64,000 bases of DNA from CAKXIK01 sp050947015 (GCA_050947015.1 JBMNVT010000012.1:1-64000), one strand, 5' to 3'; positions 18,434-26,995 are shown, counted from the first letter of the stretch. Notes: a model not told the origin generated them from the letters alone. Numbers and translations are program-made.

Positions 18434-18460
18434 CATCAGTTCGCACACCACGAACTGATG
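18434..18460 (+). promoter_or_regulatory. Perfect 10-bp hairpin directly before a ribosome-binding site
   Basis: CATCAGTTCG (18434-18443) pairs exactly with CGAACTGATG (18451-18460) around a 7-base loop. AAAGGAG of the sigma-like gene starts at the next base, so folding could alter translation. Confidence 0.45.
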
Positions 18461-18476
18461 AAAGGAGTAAACGGCT

Positions 18477-18857
18477 ATGACCGAAGAATATTGGGCAGCG
18501 GTCTTAAAAGAAGAAGATCGTTTGATAAGTAATTCCGACCGGAAGTTCCGGTATCATTGTTATTCGCTGGAGAGTATGACCGAGGAGCTGGCTTTTCAGG
18601 AACGAACTGTTTACATACATGAGGACATTGTATTTTGCTCTCTGGAACGTGATTTTTTGGATTCTGTTCAGAACGAGCATTTAGCGGCTGCTCTTGGTCG
18701 TCTGACCAACCGGCAGCGGCAAGTGATAGAACTTCATTTCTGGCAGGGGTATCAATACAAAGAGATTGCGGTTATCCTCGGATGTGACCCGTCGGCGGTT
18801 ACCCGCCTGCTTCAAAGAGCGTTTAAGCAAATCCGTATATATTTCCTTAGTAGGTAA
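18477..18857 (+). CDS. Sigma-70 region-4-like regulator of the element
   Basis: A 126-residue protein. Its C-terminal half carries a sigma-70 region 4 type HTH (LTNRQRQVIELHFWQGYQYK, then EIAVILGCDPSAVTRLLQRA). The N-terminal half lacks region 2, so it is not a complete sigma factor. Such small proteins are standard in Tn916/Tn1549-type elements, where they control excision or transfer genes. AAAGGAG is placed nine bases before the ATG and just after a perfect hairpin. It ends at a strong terminator. Confidence 0.75.
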   Translation: MTEEYWAAVLKEEDRLISNSDRKFRYHCYSLESMTEELAFQERTVYIHEDIVFCSLERDFLDSVQNEHLAAALGRLTNRQRQVIELHFWQGYQYKEIAVILGCDPSAVTRLLQRAFKQIRIYFLSR

Positions 18858-18899
18858 GAGCAACGGCAACATCCAATCTGACGGATGTTGCCGTTACTC
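18858..18899 (+). terminator. Strong terminator after the sigma-like gene
   Basis: A long stem formed by GAGCAACGGCAACATCC and its near-perfect complement, 18858-18874 with 18883-18899. It begins directly after the stop codon. Confidence 0.75.
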
Positions 18900-19012
18900 A
18901 TGCCTATTAAAAAATATTTTCAAAAGTTTTCTCTACCCCGTCAATTTTTGCTCCTTCCAATCTCCGATAAGTAGAGGGACAAGCCCTCAATTAAATTTCG
19001 GAGGTATTGAAT

Positions 19013-19186
19013 ATGGAAAAATTGGTACGAGTAATCAAATTGCACCCCGGCGAAGCTGTTCTGATTGTGGCGGAGGACAATCCCGCACCTTGTCCCTGCG
19101 GTATGTGCTGCATGGGAGTTGCCCCTGATCCTGATGACGAACATTTCCCCCAGGGCATTCTTCTCTGTCTTGATGACGCTGCATAG
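19013..19186 (+). CDS. Small Cys-rich protein of the element (57 residues)
   Basis: A short frame with a good ribosome site (GGAGG, then ATG eight bases later). Its sequence has a compact cluster CPCGMCCMG around residues 28-36 and an acidic C-terminus, suggesting metal binding or a small zinc-ribbon-like fold. It lies 10 bp before the next sigma-like gene and is probably cotranscribed with it. I do not recognise a named family; the function is unknown. Confidence 0.6.
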   Translation: MEKLVRVIKLHPGEAVLIVAEDNPAPCPCGMCCMGVAPDPDDEHFPQGILLCLDDAA

Positions 19187-19195
19187 GAGGGAGCC

Positions 19196-19591
19196 ATGTG
19201 TTACGTTACGATTTTTGATGGCAACGGCAAGCCCATCACGGTAGAAGTGTCCAGAGAAATCTATCAGGTTTTCATCGACTATGAGCGTGAAATGGAACGC
19301 CAGCGCAAGGAAGAATACCGTCATCGTGATGCTCGTTCTTGGGATACCTGTTTGATTTTTGAAGTGTCAACGGAATCGCTGGAGCAGACCTATGAGCGTA
19401 TGCGAACCTTGCAGGAAATACAGGAGGCTTTGCTTACCTTCACGCCTAAACAGCGACGTCGCTTTCTTCTCCATTTTGCTTATGGTTACACCTATCTGGA
19501 GATCGCCAAGATGGAAGGAAGCAACAAATCCACAGTAATGCGTTCTGCAAAGACGGCACTGAAAAAACTTCAAGAAAAGCTGGCAGCATAA
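19196..19591 (+). CDS. Second sigma-70 region-4-like protein
   Basis: A 131-residue protein with an HTH at about 80-125 (FTPKQRRRFLLHFAYGYTYL, then EIAKMEGSNKSTVMRSAKTA) in the style of sigma region 4. The N-terminal 60 residues are charged and contain no region 2. It resembles regulator or helper proteins commonly encoded before the recombinase genes of gut conjugative elements. AGGAGG lies upstream. It is probably an operon partner of the Cys-rich mini-protein 10 bp before it. Confidence 0.7.
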   Translation: MCYVTIFDGNGKPITVEVSREIYQVFIDYEREMERQRKEEYRHRDARSWDTCLIFEVSTESLEQTYERMRTLQEIQEALLTFTPKQRRRFLLHFAYGYTYLEIAKMEGSNKSTVMRSAKTALKKLQEKLAA

Positions 19592-20098
19592 TAACAACTT
19601 TTACCCGTGTTCTGTCCTATAAAGTGAAAGGGAAAAGAATCCCTCTCGCTAATAGTACCTTGACAAACAGCGGGTAACCCGTTCATATCAGTATTCAAGT
19701 TTTTATATGCTGCGGCGAGCGTCACATAGCACAAACGCCAAGACCCCCTGCGGACGGTCAGAGCGTCCGTCAACAAGATAACATCAAAGGGGCTGAGCGG
19801 TATTTGGTGGCTGATAGCCAGCCTGTGGTGGGCTGCAAAGCGCCATGACCCGCAGTATAAAAGACCGTGCTTACTCACCGAAAACTACTGCGAATATGGT
19901 GTTACCCACCTATCGGCGGTTGCGGCGGTTCCGCAGTTTTACTGGCAACCCGGAATCGGCTTGAATACTCCCGTATCGGGGATAGAGCAAACAGGCAGTC
20001 CTGCTGTCTGATAATACGATACAAAAAATAAGAGAAAAGGTGCTGTGCCGGTATAACGTGCTGGCACAGCATTCCTTTTGAGATAAAGGAAGTGATTT
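19592..20098. other. Gene-poor element segment before tnpW
   Basis: About 500 bp without a convincing gene. A 39-codon frame starting at ATG 19849 has no clear ribosome site. A 9-bp hairpin (TGCTGTGCC at 20041-20049 with GGCACAGCA at 20063-20071) lies just upstream of tnpW and could terminate transcription. Confidence 0.4.
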
Positions 20099-20260
20099 AT
20101 GGTGGAACAGGATAGAACCACCAAAATAACAGAAATAAAACTGAATGGAATCATCTTCGTCGTTCAATCAAGCTTCAATGCAAACTGTAAGGATACGGCT
20201 GTTGAAAAAATGGCGAAGGTTTTACAAAATGAGTTGCGAGAAGAAAGAAGTCCTTCATAG
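20099..20260 (+). CDS. tnpW: TnpW-like small transposon protein
   Basis: A 53-residue frame with ATG at 20099 and AAAGGAAG upstream. The sequence (KITEIKLNGIIFVVQSSF, then a helical tail ending in ELREERSPS) matches the pattern of TnpW, a small protein encoded just before the serine recombinase in Tn4451/Tn5397-like and related gut elements. Its role is not established. It sits 107 bp before the recombinase gene and probably belongs to the same transcription unit. Confidence 0.6.
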   Translation: MVEQDRTTKITEIKLNGIIFVVQSSFNANCKDTAVEKMAKVLQNELREERSPS

Positions 20261-20367
20261 AAATTTAACACATTAAAGTGCGAAACTGCTTTTCAAGGCA
20301 GCCTGTCTGATGTATAATAGGGACATAAATCCCTAAACTTGATGGTAGCTGTCGGATTGGAGGATTT

Positions 20368-22110
20368 ATGAAACAGACAGCTACTCAATTTCAAATGTTC
20401 AATGCAAGAAACGCTATAAATACCACTTCACGCCGTTTGCTCGAAACGGAATCCTGGGCAGCGTTCTACTGCCGTTTAAGCCAGGATGATGGTCTGGATG
20501 GAGAATCGAACAGTATCCAACATCAAAAACAGATTTTAGAGCGTTATGCAAAAGAATATGGCATTACCAAATATGAGTTTTATGTAGACGATGGAATCAG
20601 CGGTACAACTTTCAATCGACCAGGCTTTCAGGAAATGCTGTCAGATATTGAAGCCGGGCGGATCAATATGGTGGTTGTAAAAGATATGTCCCGATTTGGA
20701 CGTGACTATCTGCAAGTCGGTATGTACACCGAAGTGTTGTTCCCGGAAAAGGATATACATTTCGTTGCAATCAACGATAATGTTGATAGCGAAAAGGGCG
20801 ACAATGATTTTACACCACTTCGGAATCTGTTCAATGAATGGTACGCCCGTGATACCAGCAAGAAAATCCGTGCTGTGGTCAAGACAAAAGGAATGTCCGG
20901 CAAGCGGCTGAGCCACCTGCCGCCTTATGGTTATGTGAAAGATGATGATGGTAACTGGGCGATTGATGATGAAACCGGCTCGGTAGTCAAGGAGATTTTC
21001 GCAATGTGTTTGTCCGGTTTAGGTCCGACGAAGATTGCCAATATCCTGACAGCAAGAAATATTCCTACCCCTGGTACTGTGAATTATCGGCGGTATGGAA
21101 ACTTGCAGGGCTACTGTCCACAAGCTCCATGTAAATGGCTGTACCAAAGTGTCAGCAACATTTTAGAGCGTAAGGAGTATTTAGGACATACCGTCAATTT
21201 CAAAACAACCAAGAAGTCCTATAAGAGCAAAAAGGTCATTGTAAATGGCGATGATAAGCGGATGATTTTTGAAAACACTCATCCTGCTTTAATCGACCAG
21301 GATACATTTGATCGGGTTCAGATAATCAGAGAGGGACGCTGCCGACACACGAAAATGGGAACCGTTGGTTTATTCTCTGGTTTGTTGTTCTGTGCAGACT
21401 GTGGCTCCAAGATGTATCATCATCGTGGTTCCGGTATCAAGGAGAATTACGAATATTACACTTGTGCCGGATATAGTAAGCGTGTTAATCCCTGTACCAC
21501 ACATCATATCAGTATTAAAAATCTCAAGGTTTTAGTTACTGCTGATTTGAAGCGAGTTATGCACTTTACCACAGAGCATGAGCGTGAGTTTATAACCATG
21601 CTGGCGTCTTGTTCCATGCGGGAACAAAAACGGGTACTCGCAGAAATGCAGAAAGCACTGGACACCAGCCGAAGCCGGTATGATGAATTGGATAACATTA
21701 TCCAGCACCTTTATGAAGATAAGATTAAGGGTAATTTGACGGATGACCGGTTCTCCAAGTTATCAGCGGGTTATGAAGCGGAGCAGAAAGGTCTGGAAGC
21801 AACGATTCGGGAATTGACTGAACAGCTTGCACAGAAAACCGATAAGACCATAAATATCGACCGTTTCATAAAGCTGGTTAAGCAGACCACTTCATTCGAG
21901 GAACTGACGCCAACACTGCTCAACACATTTATAGAGAAAATCTTAGTACATGATGTGGAAGTAACTGCGGATGGACAGAAACGCCAGAAGATCGAAATCG
22001 TCTACAATTTTATAGGCAGTGTGGAACTGCCGGAAGAAGCTGTTGCAGCAGACAGCGTTACCATAGAGCTGCCGCAGCCCAAAGGAAAGAAAAGAAAGAA
22101 GTCGGCGTAA
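20368..22110 (+). CDS. Large serine recombinase, TnpX-like, with DUF4368 C-terminus
   Basis: A 580-residue integrase/excisionase. The catalytic domain (about 30-170) has the nucleophile Ser38 in YCRLSQDD and the Arg-containing DMSRFGRDYL. It is followed by a recombinase domain (180-320), a zinc ribbon (CADCGSKM near 341, later YYTC and NPC), a long coiled coil (about 410-490) and a DUF4368-like end. It should cut and join the element ends at short shared dinucleotide sites. It is the last element gene before chromosomal hppA and looks intact, so excision may still be possible although transfer genes are broken. Confidence 0.92.
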   Translation: MKQTATQFQMFNARNAINTTSRRLLETESWAAFYCRLSQDDGLDGESNSIQHQKQILERYAKEYGITKYEFYVDDGISGTTFNRPGFQEMLSDIEAGRINMVVVKDMSRFGRDYLQVGMYTEVLFPEKDIHFVAINDNVDSEKGDNDFTPLRNLFNEWYARDTSKKIRAVVKTKGMSGKRLSHLPPYGYVKDDDGNWAIDDETGSVVKEIFAMCLSGLGPTKIANILTARNIPTPGTVNYRRYGNLQGYCPQAPCKWLYQSVSNILERKEYLGHTVNFKTTKKSYKSKKVIVNGDDKRMIFENTHPALIDQDTFDRVQIIREGRCRHTKMGTVGLFSGLLFCADCGSKMYHHRGSGIKENYEYYTCAGYSKRVNPCTTHHISIKNLKVLVTADLKRVMHFTTEHEREFITMLASCSMREQKRVLAEMQKALDTSRSRYDELDNIIQHLYEDKIKGNLTDDRFSKLSAGYEAEQKGLEATIRELTEQLAQKTDKTINIDRFIKLVKQTTSFEELTPTLLNTFIEKILVHDVEVTADGQKRQKIEIVYNFIGSVELPEEAVAADSVTIELPQPKGKKRKKSA

Positions 22111-22124
22111 AATTGCGCCGACTT
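22099..22124 (+). terminator. Terminator at the end of the recombinase gene
   Basis: AAGTCGGCG (22099-22107) pairs with CGCCGACTT (22116-22124) around an AT-rich loop. The stop codon lies inside the loop. Confidence 0.6.
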
Positions 22125-22185
22125 ACATTCCACTCTTTGGGTGTCCCTAACACTACTATACTAAAGGATATTTCCGGTATACTGT

Positions 22186-24294
22186 TTATTTAAACAGGGT
22201 GAAACGGGAGAAAACAGAAACCAGCGTGTTGGCTACGGTCGACATGGTTTTGATAAAGATGTCCAGCGCAACGCCCACAACATCCTTGCGGGTATCGCCG
22301 ACAGTATCGCCGGTAACGGCGGCTTTGTGAGCCGGGGATTTCTTTCCGTGCCCTTCAAGCATACCGCTTTCAATGTACTTTTTGGCGTTGTCAAAGGCAC
22401 CGCCGGAATTGCCCATAAAGATGGCGCGCGGAATTGCCACAACGGTGGCGCCGATCAGAAGACCGCCCACAAATTCGATGCCGAACAGGAAACCGCCAAC
22501 TACAGGCACTAAAATTGCCAGCACAGAGGGAACGACCATTTTGCGGAGCGCTTCCTTGGTTGCAGTTTGGATCATCTGGTCGTAATCGGGTCTCACAGTG
22601 CCTTCCAGAACGCCGGGAATGGAAAGCAGCTTGTCGCCCTCGTCTGCCATGATCTTGGCGGCGTCAATGGTATTGTCGGTGAGCATGGCGGAGAAATATT
22701 CCACCAACGCGCCGCCGATAATACCGCCGGCCACGACGACGAAGGAAGCAAAGTCAAGCACCTGCTGCCCCGCGGGGAAGTTCTGAACATAGGAAACGAT
22801 CAGTGAGACGGTGGCAAAGGCGGCAGAGCCGATGGCAAAACCCTTGCCCACGGCAGCAGTGGTATTGCCCACAGCGTCGAGCTTGTCGGTGATCACACGG
22901 ACGTCCGGGGCGAGGTGGCACGATTCTGCCAGACCGCCGGCATTGTCGGCGATGGGGCCAAAGGCGTCGATGGAAACCGTGGCGCCGACAAATGAGAGCA
23001 TACCCAAAGCAGAGATGGCAATGCCGTAGGTGCCGCACAGCCAGCCGGAAACGAAAAGGCAGATACCAATGAGCAAAACGGGCAGCAGAACAGAGCGGGA
23101 ACCGATGGCGTCGCCCTTGGTAATCACGAAGGCTTCTCCTTCGGTGGCCATCTCGGCCAGCTTGCGTGTGGGTTTAAAGTCCGTGCTGGTGTAATACTCG
23201 GTGATCGCGCCGATTGCCACGCCGCTGATAATACCGAGCAGAGTGGAAATCCACGGAGAAATCCAGCCCAGTTTAAATGCGTCAGGCAGTTCTACATTTC
23301 CACCGAACATGTAAAAGGAGAGGGCAAGGCTCAGCCCCAGCGTAACGCCGGCAGAAATCCAGGTTGCCAGATTCAGTTCGCGGGAAGGATTGTTGCCCAT
23401 TTTGCGGATGGCAGCAAAACCAAGGCCGACCAGGCAGCCAAGGAGCCCCACGCCGGCAAGAGCGATGGGGAAGATTAATGCGCTGCTGAAAATTGCGCTG
23501 CCGCTCAGAACAAACACCGCGATCATCATGGAAGCGGAGATGGTTGCCACAAAGCTTTCGAGCAGGTCGGAGCAGTTGCCCGCGATGTCGTTTACATTGT
23601 CACCGATGAAGTCTGCGATGACATTGGGGACGCGGCTGTCGTCCTCGGGCAGGTCGTGCCGCAGCTTGGCCAGAATATCGGAGGAAATATCCGCGGCCTT
23701 GGTGTAATTACCGCCGGCCACACGGTTGAACATGGCCACAATGGAGCAGCCGAGCGAATAGGTGGAAATGCGCATAATGGAGGCGTTGCAGGAAAGGTCG
23801 ACCAGAAGTCCATGTCCGTCATTCGCTGTGGTGGGGTTTCCCCACAGAAAAAGTACAGCTACCAGACCCAGCATGCCAAAAGCCTGTACGCTCAGGCCGC
23901 TGATGCTGCCGCCGCAGAGAGCAACCTTTACCGTTTCGCCAATGGAGAGGGACTCCCTGGCCTTGTTGGCGGTGCGCACATTGGCGTAAGTGGCGCTGCG
24001 CATGCCGAGAATGCAGACGATGCTGCTCATGCAGGCGCCCAAAATAAAGGTGATTCCGCTGGTTGCTTCAACAAACAGCGAAAACAGTGCTGCAATGACA
24101 AGCACAACAATGGCGATTGTTTTGAACTCTGTCTTTAGGAACATGGAAGCGCCGCTGCGGATAATGCCCGCCATTTCGGCCATTTCTGCAGTTCCCTCGT
24201 TCATCTTCTTAATGCGGAGAAAATTGAAGATGATGTAGGCAAGAGCGAGAACAATCAGTCCCAGTACAATCAGGTATTCTGTGGGAATGCTCAT
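22186..24294 (-). CDS. hppA: Membrane-bound ion-translocating pyrophosphatase
   Basis: A 702-residue integral membrane protein, about 16 helices, that couples PPi hydrolysis to Na+ or H+ pumping. PEDDSRVPNVIADFIGDNVN and the C-terminal KKYIESGM/HKAAVTGDTVGD segments are recognisable substrate-site motifs. The usual DVGADLVGK signature reads DISSDILAK, marking a divergent clade. GNTTAAVGKG carries Ala where K+-independent enzymes have Lys, so a K+-dependent enzyme is predicted. The start at 24294 (MSIPTEYL) follows AAGGAAGG; the longer frame from 24378 has no such site. The conjugative element is inserted just after its stop, so its native terminator may be displaced. Confidence 0.93.
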   Translation of the reverse strand: MSIPTEYLIVLGLIVLALAYIIFNFLRIKKMNEGTAEMAEMAGIIRSGASMFLKTEFKTIAIVVLVIAALFSLFVEATSGITFILGACMSSIVCILGMRSATYANVRTANKARESLSIGETVKVALCGGSISGLSVQAFGMLGLVAVLFLWGNPTTANDGHGLLVDLSCNASIMRISTYSLGCSIVAMFNRVAGGNYTKAADISSDILAKLRHDLPEDDSRVPNVIADFIGDNVNDIAGNCSDLLESFVATISASMMIAVFVLSGSAIFSSALIFPIALAGVGLLGCLVGLGFAAIRKMGNNPSRELNLATWISAGVTLGLSLALSFYMFGGNVELPDAFKLGWISPWISTLLGIISGVAIGAITEYYTSTDFKPTRKLAEMATEGEAFVITKGDAIGSRSVLLPVLLIGICLFVSGWLCGTYGIAISALGMLSFVGATVSIDAFGPIADNAGGLAESCHLAPDVRVITDKLDAVGNTTAAVGKGFAIGSAAFATVSLIVSYVQNFPAGQQVLDFASFVVVAGGIIGGALVEYFSAMLTDNTIDAAKIMADEGDKLLSIPGVLEGTVRPDYDQMIQTATKEALRKMVVPSVLAILVPVVGGFLFGIEFVGGLLIGATVVAIPRAIFMGNSGGAFDNAKKYIESGMLEGHGKKSPAHKAAVTGDTVGDTRKDVVGVALDIFIKTMSTVANTLVSVFSRFTLFK

Positions 24295-24390
24295 AGTTCG
24301 ATTACCTTCCTTTGTTTTGATGTCGCATAAATAGACGGCGCAAAGGGATTTCCGCGGCATCCTTTTGCACCGTATCATTTATCGTAAAAT

Positions 24391-24419
24391 ATTATAGTGG
24401 ATATGACGTTTCAAGGCAA
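24391..24419 (-). promoter_or_regulatory. Promoter of hppA
   Basis: On the minus strand TTGCCT (24414-24419) and TATAAT (24391-24396) are 17 bp apart, giving a leader of about 90 bases. Confidence 0.6.
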
Positions 24420-24449
24420 CAGAGAATCAGCAGATTGGAAGGAGAAATC

Positions 24450-24605
24450 ATGATAGAAATTTTGATAAAGTTGTTTAAAAAACAGAAGAATAGCCAGCAT
24501 TTTTTAAAAAAACAGGAAGGGAATTCCATAATCAACCGCAAAGCGTGCAGCTACCCATGTTTCGACAAAACAGCGCCCCTGCAGTTGTTCGGCTTGTTCC
24601 GATGA
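24450..24605 (+). CDS. Possible 51-residue small protein
   Basis: An ATG preceded by AAGGAG at ideal distance opens a 51-codon frame rich in Lys and Phe (MIEILIKLFKKQKNS...). The reading frame ends in the loop of a strong terminator. It resembles a membrane-active basic peptide, but nothing confirms translation. It lies alone between hppA and the PHP gene, both on the opposite strand. Confidence 0.3.
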   Translation: MIEILIKLFKKQKNSQHFLKKQEGNSIINRKACSYPCFDKTAPLQLFGLFR

Positions 24606-24620
24606 CTGTAGAGGCGCTGT
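24570..24620. terminator. Bidirectional terminator after the PHP gene
   Basis: A 15-bp stem (24570-24584 with 24606-24620, two imperfect pairs), followed by TGGTTTTCGGTTTTT on the plus strand and TTTTG on the minus strand. Confidence 0.7.
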
Positions 24621-24649
24621 TGGTTTTCGGTTTTTCGGGAAAGAAATAA

Positions 24650-25342
24650 TCAGGGTTCCGCTTTCGGCGGAAAAAAGCTCAGCAGAATGTCGGGCAGCAG
24701 GCCGCCAAGCGGCAGCAGGTGAACCAAGTCAGTTTCGTCCTTCGGTTCGCGCGGCAAAACCATTCCGCCGCGTCCGCGGTCTTCGGTTTCATGGTGGTCC
24801 GAGCCGGAAAAAAGCAGCAGGCCGTTTTCCTGCGCAAAGCGAAGAGCTTCAGCGTTGTGGGAATCATGGCGCGCGTTGCCGTTGAATACCTCAACACCGT
24901 CCAGCATGGCAGGGTTCTCGCGGAACAGCCCGGTGCGGAACGGATGTGCCTGAACGATCAGCAGGCCGGCCCGGTCGGCAAGCTCGCGCAGCTCCGCAAC
25001 CGAACGGCGGTGCAGTTCCGGTCTGCGGTACAGCAGCTCCGGGGTAACGCCGAAGACAAGGTAATCGTTTGAATTTTCCGTTGTGCGGAATTCCATCCCG
25101 CAGAAGATCCGCACGCCGGCTTGTTCCCCGGCTTCCCTTGCGGCGAAATATCCGGTCAGATAATGATCCATTTTGTCTTTCCAGCTGCCGGGAATTGCAT
25201 CCAGATAACCGTGATAAAAGTGGTCGGTGATCACGGCGCCGTCAAAACCGGAGCGCTTGAGCTCCTTCACCAGCTGCGCTGCGGGCACTTTTCCGCAGCG
25301 GCTAACTTCTGCGGTGTGACAATGGGTTTCCAGACGAAACAT
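24650..25342 (-). CDS. PHP domain metal-dependent phosphoesterase
   Basis: A 230-residue protein. The metal ligands of the PHP fold are visible: ETHCHTAEVSRC near the start, ITDHFYHGY, a Glu in CGMEFR, QAHPF, and SGSDHHE near residue 178. Such stand-alone proteins hydrolyse phosphate esters or nucleotide-related substrates; the substrate is unknown. AAGGAAG precedes the ATG. An 81-bp gap without a terminator separates it from the upstream HAD gene, so it may be read from the glycerol-phosphate operon. Confidence 0.85.
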   Translation of the reverse strand: MFRLETHCHTAEVSRCGKVPAAQLVKELKRSGFDGAVITDHFYHGYLDAIPGSWKDKMDHYLTGYFAAREAGEQAGVRIFCGMEFRTTENSNDYLVFGVTPELLYRRPELHRRSVAELRELADRAGLLIVQAHPFRTGLFRENPAMLDGVEVFNGNARHDSHNAEALRFAQENGLLLFSGSDHHETEDRGRGGMVLPREPKDETDLVHLLPLGGLLPDILLSFFPPKAEP

Positions 25343-25423
25343 AAGAACAGGACTTCCTTGCTGTCAGGTAGTAGTAGTGATTAACGCCCCTCTCCAAGGG
25401 CGTGTGCCGCAGGAACAAAGGGT

Positions 25424-26215
25424 TCACTGCAGCAGGGCGGTAATATTGCCGACGGAGTCAAATACAAATTCCGGTTTTCGTTCCGAAGCCTCAAGGACCT
25501 CACGCGTGGTCTCACCGCTGAGCACCAGTGCGGTGGAAACACCCGCATTTAATCCGCTGGCAATGTCCGTGTAGATCCGGTCGCCGATCACAATGGTTTC
25601 TTCCGGAGCAAAACCGGTTTTTTCCATCGCAAGCCGGATCATTTCCGGTTCTGGCTTGCCGATGAATTTCGGCCATTTTCCGGTTGCGTTTTTCAGCATG
25701 GTGCTGACAGAGCCGCAGTCCGGCACATATCCGAATTCCGTTGGGCAAACCCAGTCTGGGTTTGTGGCAATATAGGGAATGTCCCGCAGCAAAAGACGGC
25801 AGGCGTCTTCCAGCTTTTGAAACGTCAATTCGGTGTCATAGCCCATCACAAGCCCGCCGACGCTATCGGACAGTTGATCCGTCACCGCGACGCCGCTTTG
25901 TGCAAGCTCCTGCTTCAGGGAATGGGTACCCAACACATAGAACAGCGTTTCGGGGTGCATTTTGCGCAGATAACGTGCGGTTGCCTGTGAGGAAGTAAGA
26001 AAATCGTCCTCTTTGGCTGCGATGCCGAGCTGCGCAAGTTTCTGTACATAAGCGTCAACACTTTTGGAAGAATTGTTTGTTACATAAATGCATCTGCCGC
26101 CGTGGGAACGGACGGCGGAGAGAAACGGCAGCGTTTGAGGAAACAGATGATTCCCGAGATAAAGTGTGCCGTCCATATCGAGAAGAAACAGTTTTTTGCT
26201 GCAAATGGGGTGCAT
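25424..26215 (-). CDS. HAD-IIA family phosphatase (NagD/AraL-like)
   Basis: A 263-residue HAD phosphatase. The nucleophile motif is LLDMDGTLYLG, motif II is VTNNSS, the Lys is in FIGKPEPEM and the motif III acids are in IGDRIYTDI. A C2-type cap lies between motifs II and III, as in NagD, AraL and phosphoglycolate/glycerol-phosphate phosphatases. It follows the glycerophosphodiesterase gene by 18 bp, so a glycerol-phosphate substrate is a reasonable but unproven guess. Confidence 0.87.
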   Translation of the reverse strand: MHPICSKKLFLLDMDGTLYLGNHLFPQTLPFLSAVRSHGGRCIYVTNNSSKSVDAYVQKLAQLGIAAKEDDFLTSSQATARYLRKMHPETLFYVLGTHSLKQELAQSGVAVTDQLSDSVGGLVMGYDTELTFQKLEDACRLLLRDIPYIATNPDWVCPTEFGYVPDCGSVSTMLKNATGKWPKFIGKPEPEMIRLAMEKTGFAPEETIVIGDRIYTDIASGLNAGVSTALVLSGETTREVLEASERKPEFVFDSVGNITALLQ

Positions 26216-26233
26216 GAGCGTTCCGCCTTTCTG

Positions 26234-26995
26234 TTACTCGTGAAGACCCTGTTCGCGCAGAATGCGCAGGGCAGGCTCCGGATCGTTGCAGGTGATAAGC
26301 GCCGTGCCGGAGCGGATCGCCTGGTAAACGCCTTCGTCGGTATCCGGGCAGTAGCCCCACGGATCCACGCCGCGGTCGAGCATTTCCCGGCAAAGCTCCG
26401 GCGTTAAATCGCTCATTTCGATCCCCGCCGCGTACATGCATTCGTAAGTGTGTGCGTCAAAATTAGCCATGTAATGCTCGGGAAAGCCCTGTGTCCGAAT
26501 ACCGTGCCGACGGTGGGCATAGCGCAGAACGGCCGCGTCAAAGCTTGCAATTACAATACGGTCCAGCAGCCCAAAGCTGCGAAGCTGGTCAATGGTTTTA
26601 TCAACGCATTCCGTCGTCATTTCTTTAATTTCCACATTCAGTGTCAGAGACGGGTGCTGTGCCGCCAAAGCGAGGAATTCTTCCAGCGTTGGGATGCGGC
26701 AGGCGGGAAAAACGCCGTTAAAGCGTACGCCCGCGTCCAGCTGCTGAAGCTCCCGGAGCGTTTTGCTGCCGACAAAGCCGGTTCCGTTGGTGGTGCGCTC
26801 CAGCCTTCTGTCGTGAATCACAACGGGAATTCCGTCGGCGGAAAGATTGACGTCCATTTCGATCATGTCCACACCCAGTTCAATGGCTTTGCGGAAGGAA
26901 AGCATGGTGTTTTCCGGGTAGCGGGCGCGGATCCCGCGATGACCGGCTACCAGCACATGACTGCTGCTTTGTCCAAATACACGGTCAATTGCCAT
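26234..26995 (-). CDS. Glycerophosphodiester phosphodiesterase
   Basis: A 253-residue cytoplasmic enzyme of the GDPD TIM-barrel family, cleaving glycerophosphodiesters to glycerol phosphate and an alcohol. Catalytic residues appear in AGHRGIRARYPENT, in EMDVNLSADG, in VVIHD and in VEIKE. The ATG at 26995 is preferred because GAGG precedes it; the frame opens at 27037 without a good site. It lies 49 bp after the glycerol-1-phosphate dehydrogenase gene in the GlpP-led operon and would feed it glycerol phosphate from lipid turnover. Confidence 0.9.
   Translation of the reverse strand: MAIDRVFGQSSSHVLVAGHRGIRARYPENTMLSFRKAIELGVDMIEMDVNLSADGIPVVIHDRRLERTTNGTGFVGSKTLRELQQLDAGVRFNGVFPACRIPTLEEFLALAAQHPSLTLNVEIKEMTTECVDKTIDQLRSFGLLDRIVIASFDAAVLRYAHRRHGIRTQGFPEHYMANFDAHTYECMYAAGIEMSDLTPELCREMLDRGVDPWGYCPDTDEGVYQAIRSGTALITCNDPEPALRILREQGLHE

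Larger units (their letters stand above)
1..22130. mobile_element. Right part of a decayed integrative conjugative element with serine recombinase
   Basis: Conjugation genes (PrgI, VirB4, NlpC/P60, DUF4315, DUF4366, methylase/SNF2 helicase) are followed by a cargo segment, a repressor, sigma-like proteins, TnpW and a large serine recombinase. This is the order of Tn1549/CTn-type elements ending in a TnpX-like recombinase. The left end, coupling protein and relaxase are not in the window. The right edge is placed between the recombinase terminator and the hppA stop codon near 22.19 kb; the exact attachment site cannot be fixed without the left end. Two internal junctions, near 5.2 kb and 10.06 kb, show loss of backbone genes, so self-transfer is doubtful. 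Confidence 0.85.

Noticed and set aside
18272..18532. Plus-strand frame across the element regulatory gap
   Set aside because: Crosses three hairpins and the ribosome site of the sigma-like gene; no start signal.
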